Under the pieces are notes generated by a model, which saw only the letters and a program-made list of their open reading frames with translations, had not been told where the DNA came from and searched no databases. From Salinibacterium sp. (GTDB lineage Bacteria; Actinomycetota; Actinomycetes; Actinomycetales; Microbacteriaceae), in NCBI GenBank assembly GCA_025351795.1, contig JANXVG010000061.1:1-39633 (forward strand): a stretch of 39,633 nt of DNA, read 5' to 3'. This document shows positions 25,264-33,191 of the stretch, piece after piece. Within the stretch, counting starts at the first letter, position 1, and the number at the start of each line of letters is the position of its first letter. The position numbers and the translations under genes were made by a program.

Positions 25264-28200
25264 ATGCACGATAATCGACTGCTTAGCGAAGCGCGGGTTG
25301 CGCGCTTCGTCGACGAGAGGCTCATGCCGGCTGTCTATCGGCGCACCGCTCCGCTCTCGTTGGCGGCATGGGAAGTCGACGGCGAGCCTGTTGCATTTGC
25401 CATCGCTGCTGGTCAGAACTTTGAGCACTTCGATGTCGGTACGCCATGGGGTAAACCGTGGGGCACGGTGTGGTTTCGGGCGCGTGGTGACGTTCCCGCC
25501 GCGTGGGCGGAGAAGGGAACGCGAGCTGAGATTGTCATCAATCTCGGGGTATCTCCGAGCCTCCCGGGTTTTCAAGCTGAAGCGACCGCCTACGACCGCG
25601 ATGGAAGAATAGTTAAGGCCATCGAGCCGCTCAATGACTATCTTCCCGTCGGTGCCGCGGGAACTCCTGTCGATATTTTCCTCGAAGCCGCCGCCAATCC
25701 AAATATCGCGGGACAGTTCAGCTTTAGCCCCACACCGCTCGGCGATATTGCGACCGCGGGCATCGGCCCGCTCTATCGGGTGGATCGGTTCGAACTCGCC
25801 CAGCTCGACATCACGGTCTGGGAACTCCTTCAAGACGTGAGGGCGCTCAGCGGACTGATGCATGAACTCCCGCTGGCGTTGCCGAGGCGCCACGACCTAC
25901 TCAGAGCACTCAACGCCATGGTCGACACAGTTGACCCACACGATGTTGCAGCGACCGCCGAGGCAGGTCGGGCGGTGCTCGCCCCGGCTCTGGCCAGCCC
26001 CGCATACGCGAGCGCTCACGTACTCGCGGCTATCGGCCACGCTCACATTGACTCTGCGTGGCTGTGGCCGGTACGTGAGACGGTGCGAAAAGTTGCTCGC
26101 ACATTTTCCAACGTCCTGGCGCTGATGGACGAAGACCCTGACTTTACCTTTGCGGCGTCGTCAGCTCAACAGTTTGCCTGGCTGATGCACTTCTACCCCG
26201 AGCTGTACGCGCGGGTCAAAGCGCGAGTCGCTGAGGGCCGGTTTATTCCCGTTGGCGGCATGTGGGTCGAGTCAGACACCAACATGCCTGGCGGTGAAGC
26301 GATGGCGCGACAGTTCGTTATGGGCAAGCGATTCTTCATTGATGAGCTCGGTGTCGAACCCCTCGAAGTGTGGCTGCCAGACTCCTTCGGTTACAGCGCA
26401 GCACTTCCGCAGATCGTCGTTGCGGCCGGTTCTCGATGGTTTCTGACCCAGAAAATTTCCTGGAATGAAACCAACAAGATGCCGCACCACACTTTCTGGT
26501 GGGAAGGAATCGACGGAACTCGGGTCTTCACTCACTTTCCTCCGGTCGACACCTACAGTTCGGACCTCTCGGCCCGCGAACTGGCCAAAGCGGAACGCCA
26601 ATATGCCGAAAAGGGCGCAGGTACGACGTCATTGATTCCCTTCGGGTGGGGCGACGGCGGGGGCGGCCCAACTCGCGAGATGCTTGCCGCGGCCAGTCGA
26701 TCTCGTAACCTCGAAGGTTCCCCGCGCACGATCCTGTCGACTCCGGAGCGGTTCTTCCGCAGCGCTCACGAGGAGTATCCAGACGCCCCCATCTGGTCAG
26801 GGGAGCTCTATCTCGAGTTCCACCGCGGAACGTACACATCGCAAGCACGAACCAAACTCGGCAACCGTCGGAGCGAGCACTTACTGCGCGAAGCCGAACT
26901 CTGGGCGACCGCGGCCACGGTACTTCGGGATGTTCCCTACCCAGGTGATGTGCTCGCGAACGCCTGGCGGATCGTTCTGCTTCAGCAGTTTCACGACATC
27001 CTTCCTGGGTCGTCGATCGCGTGGGTACACCAAGAAGCCGAACGTAACTATGACGAGTTAGCTACGCAGCTCACTGCGCAGATTGAAAAGTCGCTGCATA
27101 TTCTCGCCGGAGATGGTGATGACGAGCTCGTATTTAACGCCGGTCCCTATGCTCGCGATGGTGTGCCAGGCCTCGCGGCCACTCGACGAGCGGCCGAGAG
27201 TTCACCCGCGTCGGTCACTGTCTCGGCTGAGGGTTTGGTCCTCGAAACTACACGCACGCGAATCGTCGTCGACGCGCGCGGGCTGATTGTCTCCTTGTTC
27301 GATCGTCTCGCAGGGCGGGAGGTTGTGCCGTCCGGCCAGCCTGGTAACCTCTTGCAACTCTTCCGCGACACTCCCAACCAGTGGGATGCCTGGGATATTG
27401 ATGAGCACTACAAGCGTGACGGCACTGATCTGGTCGACGTGACGCTGGTGGCGAAAACGGCCGATGGTGCCGGCGTGAGGATTGAGCGTTCTTTCGGCGC
27501 TTCCTCGGTCGTCCAGGAACTGCGAGTGAATGGCGAAAATGGTGCGCTTGATATCACCGTCGCTGTCGACTGGCACGAAACGCAGAAGCTCGTGAAACTC
27601 GCCTTCCCGCTCGATGTTCTTGCCGATCGTGCCGCCTCCGAGATCCAGTTCGGACATGTGTTCCGCCCGACGCACTCGAACACGTCGTGGGATGCAGCTC
27701 GCTTCGAGACCGTCGCCCACCGGTGGGTTCATGTTGGCGAACCCGGCTACGGAGTCGCCATCGCCAACGATGCGACCTACGGTTATGACATCCGGCGTGC
27801 CAGCGAGTCTGGAACGGCTACCTCGACCGTGGTTCGGGCCTCACTATTACGCGCACCGCTCTACCCCGACCCCGAAGCTGACCAAGGGAAGCACCAGTTC
27901 TCGTTCTCTATTCTGCTCGGCGCCACGATCGCCGACGCGGTCGAGGAAGGGTACCGGCTCAATCTGCCTCTTCGCAGCGTTCGCGGTTCGGAAGCGATGA
28001 CGCCATTTCTGACGACGGATAATCCGGCGATCGTGATCGAAGCCGTCAAGCTTGCGGAAGACAAGTCGGGAGACGTCATCGTGAGAATGTATGAGGCGCT
28101 CGGCTCACGCGCGAGGGGCGTGGTCACGGCAGGATTTGACTGGATGTCGGTGGCTGAGACTGACCTACTTGAGCGCACGGTGCCGCCGGTGACCGTGACC

Positions 28201-28275
28201 GGGCACCATAGTGATCGTGGAGTGTTGCTGACCCTGCGACCGTTCCAGATCGTGACTCTCAGATTTACCAGGTGA
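25264..28275 (+). CDS. GH38 alpha-mannosidase (second paralogue, Ams1-like)
   Basis: The protein has 1003 residues, the usual size of bacterial and vacuolar-type cytoplasmic alpha-mannosidases. The N-terminal domain has the family stretch TPWGKPWGTVWFR. Zinc ligands are in GHAHIDSAWLW (His261, Asp263) and the nucleophile is Asp373 in LPDSFGYSAALPQI. WVESDTNMPGGE and QQFHDILPGSSI complete the catalytic domain, and C-terminal beta domains follow. It has no signal peptide and would trim imported alpha-mannosides in the cytoplasm. It is the last gene of the importer operon, with GAGGGG before its ATG. It resembles classical alpha-mannosidases more closely than the paralogue at 12026-15169. Confidence 0.95.
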   Translation: MHDNRLLSEARVARFVDERLMPAVYRRTAPLSLAAWEVDGEPVAFAIAAGQNFEHFDVGTPWGKPWGTVWFRARGDVPAAWAEKGTRAEIVINLGVSPSLPGFQAEATAYDRDGRIVKAIEPLNDYLPVGAAGTPVDIFLEAAANPNIAGQFSFSPTPLGDIATAGIGPLYRVDRFELAQLDITVWELLQDVRALSGLMHELPLALPRRHDLLRALNAMVDTVDPHDVAATAEAGRAVLAPALASPAYASAHVLAAIGHAHIDSAWLWPVRETVRKVARTFSNVLALMDEDPDFTFAASSAQQFAWLMHFYPELYARVKARVAEGRFIPVGGMWVESDTNMPGGEAMARQFVMGKRFFIDELGVEPLEVWLPDSFGYSAALPQIVVAAGSRWFLTQKISWNETNKMPHHTFWWEGIDGTRVFTHFPPVDTYSSDLSARELAKAERQYAEKGAGTTSLIPFGWGDGGGGPTREMLAAASRSRNLEGSPRTILSTPERFFRSAHEEYPDAPIWSGELYLEFHRGTYTSQARTKLGNRRSEHLLREAELWATAATVLRDVPYPGDVLANAWRIVLLQQFHDILPGSSIAWVHQEAERNYDELATQLTAQIEKSLHILAGDGDDELVFNAGPYARDGVPGLAATRRAAESSPASVTVSAEGLVLETTRTRIVVDARGLIVSLFDRLAGREVVPSGQPGNLLQLFRDTPNQWDAWDIDEHYKRDGTDLVDVTLVAKTADGAGVRIERSFGASSVVQELRVNGENGALDITVAVDWHETQKLVKLAFPLDVLADRAASEIQFGHVFRPTHSNTSWDAARFETVAHRWVHVGEPGYGVAIANDATYGYDIRRASESGTATSTVVRASLLRAPLYPDPEADQGKHQFSFSILLGATIADAVEEGYRLNLPLRSVRGSEAMTPFLTTDNPAIVIEAVKLAEDKSGDVIVRMYEALGSRARGVVTAGFDWMSVAETDLLERTVPPVTVTGHHSDRGVLLTLRPFQIVTLRFTR

Positions 28276-28332
28276 CACAGCGATGGCCGTCACGATACCG
28301 CGGCGGAACACTCGCCCGAGGCCCGGTCGCCT

Positions 28333-28403
28333 GCCAACGCGCTGGTGCCTCCCAACGCGCTGCGCCTGCCAATGCGCTGGTGCTCGCCAACGCGCGCCAG
28401 ACG
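28333..28403. repeat. Four imperfect tandem repeats of 17-18 bp
   Basis: Units start at 28333, 28351, 28368 and 28386. The shared core is CCAACGCGCTG, with the third unit reading CCAATGCGCTG and the fourth diverging after CCAACGCGC. The second unit is one base short, which breaks any common reading frame. Confidence 0.7.
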
Positions 28404-28411
28404 CAGCTGTA

Positions 28412-28465
28412 CCGTGCAGACTCCCACTTATCAGGACGCGTCCTGATAAGTGGGAGTCTGCACGG
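28412..28465. repeat. Perfect 54-bp palindrome (REP/MITE-like or bidirectional terminator)
   Basis: Every base from 28412 to 28438 is matched by its complement from 28465 back to 28439, with the centre at ACGCGT (28436-28441). The arm begins CCGTGCAGACTCCC and ends CTTATCAGGACG. As RNA it would form a stem of at least 25 bp with almost no loop, from either strand. There is no T-run on either side. It sits between convergent genes, where a bidirectional terminator would be useful, but its length and perfection also suit a dispersed palindromic repeat. Confidence 0.85.
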
Positions 28466-28493
28466 GGTAGACCCGACGGCGGCTTTTGCCATT

Positions 28494-28512
28494 CGCGGGG
28501 CTCAGCCCCGCG
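28494..28512. terminator. GC-rich stem-loop, possible terminator
   Basis: CGCGGGGC and GCCCCGCG pair perfectly around the loop TCA. A short T-rich stretch follows about 12 bases later on the plus strand, too far for a standard intrinsic terminator. It may terminate the GH38 or the esterase transcript without a U-tract. Confidence 0.4.
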
Positions 28513-28558
28513 ACCTGACGCCGATTTTCTCCCATGTCGGGGTGGTGGTGCGAACGGG

Positions 28559-28611
28559 GCGACCGGGTCGGCCGCACAAGTGGGCGACCGTCGCGCGACC
28601 GGTTCGGCCGC
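28559..28611. repeat. Direct repeat of 17 bp
   Basis: GCGACCGGGTCGGCCGC (28559-28575) recurs at 28595-28611 with a single G-to-T change. The start-to-start distance is 36 bases. It ends nine bases before the esterase stop codon. Confidence 0.6.
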
Positions 28612-28620
28612 GGTGGGTGG

Positions 28621-29517
28621 CTAGCCTAGGCCGATTACCCGCTCGATAACTCTGCGCGCCGCGACCCCCTCGGGCATGGGCAGGATCGGGTAGTTGTGAA
28701 CCATGCCCTGCTCCTCGTGGAAGTCGACGGACACGCCTGCAGCGCGCGCGGCATCCGCTATGCGATGCGCGTCGTGATTGAGCAGATCGCGCGTTCCGGT
28801 GAAGATCGTGAGCGTACCGAGCCCCGCGAAGTCGCCGTTGAGCGGGCTGACAATGGGGTCGTTGAGCGGCAGCTCGCCGCGGTACATCTCGAGGGCCACC
28901 GCGTTGCCGGCAATCGCCAGCCACGGATCGATTTTCGCGAGTTCAGCGACCTCTGGCGCTGAGAGGGTTGCATCGCCGAGCGGCGCAATCAACACGCTCC
29001 GGATGCCGGTGATTCCCCGATCCCGTAGCTGCATGGCTACTACGAGCGCGAGTGTACCCCCCGCTGAGTCGCCGAGAATCGTGCACGTGGCCACGTGCGC
29101 GATTGACACCATCGCCGCGGTAAGTTCGACCAGAAACGCGGTCGTGGCGGTCGCTGTACCGCGCGGGGCCAGCGGGTAGATCGGCACCGTGATCGTGGCG
29201 CCGGTAGAGCGCACGACCTCAGCGATAAAGCTCCATTGCACCGGGTCGATTTCAAAGACCCAGGAACCGCCGTGGAAGTAGATCACACGCTGGTCGGTCG
29301 CGCCGGTTTTCGGCGAGAGCACGTACACGGGGTGACCCTCGACGGTGTTCTCAACGATGGTGACTAGCCGAGACAGTCTCTTCGCGGGTGCGAACGCGGC
29401 GGGATGCGTTGCTAGTCGCTCGATCTTCGCCCTCGTCAGGACGGCCGAACCAAACTGGCGGTGCGAACCGCGAAAAAACAAGACGACCGGAACGAGCCTG
29501 CTGAGGAGACTAGCCAT
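28621..29517 (-). CDS. Alpha/beta hydrolase, hormone-sensitive-lipase (HSL) family esterase
   Basis: The protein has 298 residues. The oxyanion-hole motif is VIYFHGGSWVFEID, and the nucleophile is Ser151 in LGDSAGGTLAL. NHDAHRIADAA and the late GMVHNYPILP supply the Asp and His of the triad. HSL-type enzymes hydrolyse short-chain esters or lipids. Its ATG lies nine bases after the fabF stop, on the same strand, so it is probably the last gene of the fatty-acid synthesis operon and may act on acyl or lipid esters. There is no clear signal peptide, but the first 20 residues are hydrophobic and may touch the membrane. Confidence 0.88.
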   Translation of the reverse strand: MASLLSRLVPVVLFFRGSHRQFGSAVLTRAKIERLATHPAAFAPAKRLSRLVTIVENTVEGHPVYVLSPKTGATDQRVIYFHGGSWVFEIDPVQWSFIAEVVRSTGATITVPIYPLAPRGTATATTAFLVELTAAMVSIAHVATCTILGDSAGGTLALVVAMQLRDRGITGIRSVLIAPLGDATLSAPEVAELAKIDPWLAIAGNAVALEMYRGELPLNDPIVSPLNGDFAGLGTLTIFTGTRDLLNHDAHRIADAARAAGVSVDFHEEQGMVHNYPILPMPEGVAARRVIERVIGLG

Positions 29518-29526
29518 ACCGTGAGC

Positions 29527-30762
29527 CTAATAGCTGCGAAATGCCACCACCGCGTTGTGGCCGCCGAAACCGAAGGAGTTGCTGAGGGCCAGCAGGGGGC
29601 CAGCCCCGAGTGCCCGCGGCGATGTGACCACGTCGAGGAGAATCTCAGGATCTTGCTCGGTGAGGTTGATCGTCGGGGGGGCGATGCGCTCGTGCAGGGC
29701 GAGGATGGTGAAGATCGCCTCGAGAGCACCGGTTCCACCCAGCAAGTGACCGGTTGCCGCTTTCGTGGCTGATATCGGGATGTTCGGCAGCAGGTCGCCG
29801 AACACGCGCAACAGTGCCTTGTATTCGGCAATGTCACCGACAGGAGTGCTCGTGGCGTGCGCGTTGATGTGCCGAACGTCAGACGTGGTCGCGCCGGCTT
29901 GTTCGAGTGCGGCCATCATCGCGCGGGCAGCGGCTGAGCCTTCCGGGTCGGGGGCGGTGATATGGAACGAGTCGCTCGTGACTGCGCCGCCAGCCAGCTC
30001 CGCGTAGATGCGGGCGCCACGAGCGATCGCGTGTTCTTCGGTTTCGAGCACGACCGTGGCTGCGCCCTCACCGAGCACGAAGCCGTCGCGGGACACATCG
30101 TATGGACGGGATGCCGTGGCCGGGTCGTCATTGCGCTTCGAGAGCGCCTGCATGGCCGCGAATGCGGCGATCGGAAGCGGGTGCACGACTGCCTCGGTAC
30201 CGCCAGCGATCACGACATCTGCGATCCCCCGCTGGAGGTGGTCATATGCGTTTGCGATCGCTTCGGTGCTTGAGGCGCAGGCCGAGACGTCGGTGCGCGC
30301 GTATGCGCGCGACGGGATCGACATGCTGATGGCTGCCGCTGCGGCGTTCGGCATGAGCATGGGGATGGTCATCGGGAGCACGCGACGCGGGCCCTTTTCC
30401 TTGAGGGTGTCCCACGCATCCAGCAGCGTCCAGAGGCCGCCGATGCCGGTCGAGTAGTCGACGCCGACACGCACGGGGTCGACATCGGGGGATCCGGCAT
30501 CCGCCCACGCTTCTCGCGCCGAGATGAGCGCGAACTGACTCGACGGATCCAGTCGCTTGTATTCGATGCGCTCAAGCACATCTTCGGCACGCACCTTCGC
30601 CTCCCCGGCGAACCTAATCGGGAGGTCGTACTTCTCTACCCAATCGTGCGTGAGCGTGCGGATTCCGGATTCACCAGCGAGCAGAGCTTTCCAAGAATCC
30701 TGGGCTGTGCCGCCGAGAGGCGAGGTGGCACCAATACCGGTAACAACGATTTTTTTGGTCAT
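29527..30762 (-). CDS. fabF: Beta-ketoacyl-ACP synthase II
   Basis: The protein has 411 residues, full length for KAS II. The Cys-His-His triad is read from Cys162 in ACASSTEA, HINAHATSTPVGD and KAATGHLLGGTGA; the C-terminal NSFGFGGHNA loop is also present. It condenses malonyl-ACP with growing acyl-ACP chains in the type II fatty-acid synthase. It follows acpP by 82 bases and is preceded by AGGAAAG at seven bases. The gap to acpP contains a strong stem-loop, which may set the ratio of ACP to FabF. Confidence 0.96.
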   Translation of the reverse strand: MTKKIVVTGIGATSPLGGTAQDSWKALLAGESGIRTLTHDWVEKYDLPIRFAGEAKVRAEDVLERIEYKRLDPSSQFALISAREAWADAGSPDVDPVRVGVDYSTGIGGLWTLLDAWDTLKEKGPRRVLPMTIPMLMPNAAAAAISMSIPSRAYARTDVSACASSTEAIANAYDHLQRGIADVVIAGGTEAVVHPLPIAAFAAMQALSKRNDDPATASRPYDVSRDGFVLGEGAATVVLETEEHAIARGARIYAELAGGAVTSDSFHITAPDPEGSAAARAMMAALEQAGATTSDVRHINAHATSTPVGDIAEYKALLRVFGDLLPNIPISATKAATGHLLGGTGALEAIFTILALHERIAPPTINLTEQDPEILLDVVTSPRALGAGPLLALSNSFGFGGHNAVVAFRSY

Positions 30763-30796
30763 GACAACTTTCCTGTGGAACGAAAACGCTCGCGAA

Positions 30797-30830
30797 GCTG
30801 GCCAGCCGGAACGAGTTGCGACTGGCCAGC
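30797..30830 (-). other. Stem-loop between acpP and fabF
   Basis: GCTGGCCAG (30797-30805) and CTGGCCAGC (30822-30830) are perfect 9-bp complements with a 16-base spacer. Because the core CTGGCCAG is itself palindromic, the two copies also read as a direct repeat 24 bases apart. In the minus-strand transcript it would fold just upstream of the fabF ribosome site, where partial termination or RNA processing could keep ACP in excess. Confidence 0.5.
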
Positions 30831-30844
30831 CGCGGATGCGGGGA

Positions 30845-31093
30845 CTAGCCCTGTGCGCCGGTGATGAAACTCACTGCGTCCCCGACGGTCTTAAGGTTTT
30901 TGACCTCTTCGTCGGGAATTTTGACGTCGAATTTCTCTTCAGCGTTGACGACAATGGTCATCATCGAGATGGAATCGATATCCAGGTCGTCGGTGAAGGA
31001 CTTGTCCAACTCGACGCTGTCGGTAGCGATGCCAGTCTCATCGTTGATGAGCTCGGCCAGGCCGGCCAGAACTTCTTCGGTGGACAGTGCCAT
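30845..31093 (-). CDS. acpP: Acyl carrier protein
   Basis: The protein has 82 residues and is acidic. Ser41 in DLDIDSISMM receives the 4'-phosphopantetheine arm; the helix EEKFDVKIPDEEVKNLKTVGDAVSFI is typical of fatty-acid ACPs. It carries acyl chains for the FabD, FabH and FabF enzymes encoded around it. ATG 31093 is preceded by AAGGAG, and the longer open frame upstream is not credible. It lies 40 bases after fabH. Confidence 0.97.
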   Translation of the reverse strand: MALSTEEVLAGLAELINDETGIATDSVELDKSFTDDLDIDSISMMTIVVNAEEKFDVKIPDEEVKNLKTVGDAVSFITGAQG

Positions 31094-31133
31094 TGTGTTT
31101 TCTCCTTGGGGGTGTGTATGACCGTTAGCTAGT

Positions 31134-32138
31134 TTAGGGAAGAACGACCACTTGCGCGCCGAAGACGAGTCCAGCGCCGAAGCCGATCTGCAGAGCAAGT
31201 CCGCCGCTGAGCTCGGGGTGGTCCTGCAGTAGTCGGTGAGTGGCGAGCGGGATAGAGGCAGCCGAGGTGTTACCGGTCGTCGCGATGTCGCGAGCGATGA
31301 GCACAGAATCGGGCAGCTTGAGCAGTTTGGCGAACTCGTCGATAATGCGCATGTTGGCTTGGTGCGGGATGAACGCGGCGAGATCGTTTACGGTGACACC
31401 GGCTACGTCGAGCGCCTGCTTGGCGACCTTCGCCATATCCCAGACCGCCCAGCGGAAAACCACTTGGCCGTCCTGACGCAGGGTTGGCCACGCGGCCGCG
31501 CCGTCACGGTAGTCGATGAGGGTCGCGTTCATGCCCACCGCATCCGCTTTGGAGCCGTCAGAACCCCAGACTGGAGCCGCGATGCCGGGAAAATCACTGG
31601 GGCCAATGACCACGGCACCCGCACCGTCACCGAGCAGAAACGATATTGAGCGATCGGTGGGATCAACGATGTCTGAGAGCTTCTCCGCGCCAATCACGAG
31701 GGCATAGTGCGCAGCACCCGACCGGATGAGCGCATCCGCTTGCGTCACGCCGTAGCTGAACCCGGCGCATGCGGCATTCGCGTCGTAGGCCGCAGCGGGG
31801 TTAGCTCCGACCCGATCCGCGACGACCGCGGCCATCGACGGGGTCTGCTGCACATTGCTGATCGTGGCGATGATCACGAGGTCGATCTGGTGCGCTGGTA
31901 CACCGGACTTGTCGATCGCTTCCCGGGCGGCATCCGTTGCGAGGTCAACGGCGAGGACTGTTGCCGACCCCCGCGTGCGCGTGACAATACCCGTGCGTTG
32001 CTGGATCCACTCGTCACTCGAGTCGATCGGACCGACGAGGTCATCGTTTGTCACTACCAGGTCACCGCGTGCGGCCCCATAGCTGTAGATGCGGGTGAAC
32101 TCGACGCCGTGTGACTGCGTGAGGGTCGGGTGGGTCAT
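31134..32138 (-). CDS. fabH: Beta-ketoacyl-ACP synthase III
   Basis: The protein has 334 residues, with a short extra N-terminus compared with E. coli FabH. The catalytic triad is Cys124 in NAACAGFSYG, His in FIPHQANMRI and Asn in TGNTSAASIPLA. It starts fatty-acid synthesis by condensing acyl-CoA with malonyl-ACP; in actinobacteria branched-chain primers are common. Its ATG overlaps the fabD stop (ATGA), so the two are translationally coupled. Confidence 0.96.
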   Translation of the reverse strand: MTHPTLTQSHGVEFTRIYSYGAARGDLVVTNDDLVGPIDSSDEWIQQRTGIVTRTRGSATVLAVDLATDAAREAIDKSGVPAHQIDLVIIATISNVQQTPSMAAVVADRVGANPAAAYDANAACAGFSYGVTQADALIRSGAAHYALVIGAEKLSDIVDPTDRSISFLLGDGAGAVVIGPSDFPGIAAPVWGSDGSKADAVGMNATLIDYRDGAAAWPTLRQDGQVVFRWAVWDMAKVAKQALDVAGVTVNDLAAFIPHQANMRIIDEFAKLLKLPDSVLIARDIATTGNTSAASIPLATHRLLQDHPELSGGLALQIGFGAGLVFGAQVVVLP

Positions 32139-33055
32139 GAGTTCCCATCAATTAGATCGAATGCTGCTTGCAGGTCGTCTGGCGTCTTGATAGCGACGGT
32201 CGGGATGCCTTTCAACCCGCGCTTGGTGAGTCCGACGAGCGCGCCGGCCGGTGCGAGTTCGATGACGCCGGTCACGCCGGCAGTGGCGAACGCGTCCATC
32301 GCTTTGTCCCACCGTACCGGCGAAGAAACCTGTCCGACCATGAGGCTCACGAATTCGACTCCGGTCGAGACGATTCTGCCGTCCCGATTAGTCCAGATCG
32401 GCATGCTCGGGTCATGCGCGTCCAGCCCAACCGCACAGGCGCGGAGGCGGTCGACTGCCGGCTGCATGTATCGGGTGTGGAAAGCACCAGCGACCTGCAA
32501 CGGAATCACGCGGGTGCCGGTAACCGGGATCGCCTGAAGTGCCGCGAGGCCGTCAAGTGCCCCGGCGACCACGATCTGGCCACCGCCGTTGAAGTTGGCA
32601 GGCTGGAGGCCGAGTTCTTCGAGGCGGGCCAGAAGTTCGGCTTCGTCGCCACCGATTACGGCACTCATACCGGTGGGCGTGATGGCCGCTGCTGCCGCCA
32701 TAGCGTGACCGCGTTCACGAACGAAGGTCATCGCATCCGTTTCAGAGAGGATGCCCGCGACGACTGCCGCCGTGATCTCGCCGACCGAGTGCCCGGCTAC
32801 GCCGCCAATCTTGGCGCGGCGGCCGTCAGCCAGTAACGCGTCGGCGGTGAGGATGCCCGCTGCGACGATGAGCGGCTGTGCGACGGCCGTATCGCGGATG
32901 GTCTCTGCGTCAGAGGCGGTGCCGTGCGTGATGAGGTCGATGCCAACGGCATCAGAGATTTCGGTGAGCTGGTCACGAAAACGCTCCTCGGTGAGCCAGG
33001 GGTCAAGAAATCCGGGGGTTTGGGAGCCCTGTCCTGGGGCGACAACAACAATCAC
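32135..33055 (-). CDS. fabD: Malonyl-CoA:ACP transacylase
   Basis: The protein has 306 residues. It opens with VVVAPGQGSQTPGF and has the nucleophile Ser90 in GHSVGE, plus GAFHTRYMQPA with the catalytic His. It loads malonyl groups on ACP. The GTG start at 33055 matches the family N-terminus, although the ribosome site is weak (AGAGGA about 16-20 bases upstream). It is the first gene of the fabD-fabH-acpP-fabF-esterase operon. Its usual upstream neighbour in relatives, the PucR/FasR-type regulator, is here displaced by a two-gene plus-strand cassette. Confidence 0.95.
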   Translation of the reverse strand: MIVVVAPGQGSQTPGFLDPWLTEERFRDQLTEISDAVGIDLITHGTASDAETIRDTAVAQPLIVAAGILTADALLADGRRAKIGGVAGHSVGEITAAVVAGILSETDAMTFVRERGHAMAAAAAITPTGMSAVIGGDEAELLARLEELGLQPANFNGGGQIVVAGALDGLAALQAIPVTGTRVIPLQVAGAFHTRYMQPAVDRLRACAVGLDAHDPSMPIWTNRDGRIVSTGVEFVSLMVGQVSSPVRWDKAMDAFATAGVTGVIELAPAGALVGLTKRGLKGIPTVAIKTPDDLQAAFDLIDGNS

Positions 33056-33191
33056 TTACTTAGTTTGCCGGTCCTCTTGATCTTCGGGCGACAGGAAGCG
33101 CACGAAGAAACCCAGAAACCTTTGGCGCGGATCTCCAATCGATGATATACATGACACGACATTGAGTGATACAACATAGAAAGTCGAGACT
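33056..33191. promoter_or_regulatory. Divergent intergenic region between fabD and the lactonase-like gene
   Basis: The stretch 33135-33185 is distinctly AT-rich for this window. TGATA occurs at 33143-33147 and 33167-33171, and TATATC (minus strand) is a possible -10 for fabD. Promoters for both directions must lie here, and the FasR-like and MarR regulators are candidate binders, but I see no convincing palindrome. Confidence 0.4.

Larger units (their letters stand above)
28276..28620. other. Repeat-rich intergenic region between convergent genes
   Basis: These 345 bases separate the convergent GH38 and esterase genes. They contain four imperfect tandem repeats, a perfect 54-bp palindrome, a GC stem-loop and a direct repeat, each listed separately. 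An open frame across the whole region reads as low-complexity Arg/Ala/Pro-rich sequence and is not credible as a gene. The structure suggests a termination zone and landing site for palindromic repeats. Confidence 0.75.

Noticed and set aside
11011-28275. Sulfoquinovose (sulfo-EMP) operon, because kinase, LacD-fold aldolase and mutarotase-like gene co-occur.
   Set aside because: There is no GH31 sulfoquinovosidase, no sulfoquinovose isomerase or sulfolactaldehyde reductase; the glycosidases are GH38 and manA is present. Only the general architecture is shared.
28272-28649. Open frame of 125 codons across the repeat region.
   Set aside because: It translates through tandem repeats and both arms of the palindrome, is compositionally biased, and has no ribosome site; unit lengths of 17 and 18 bp would not keep a frame.
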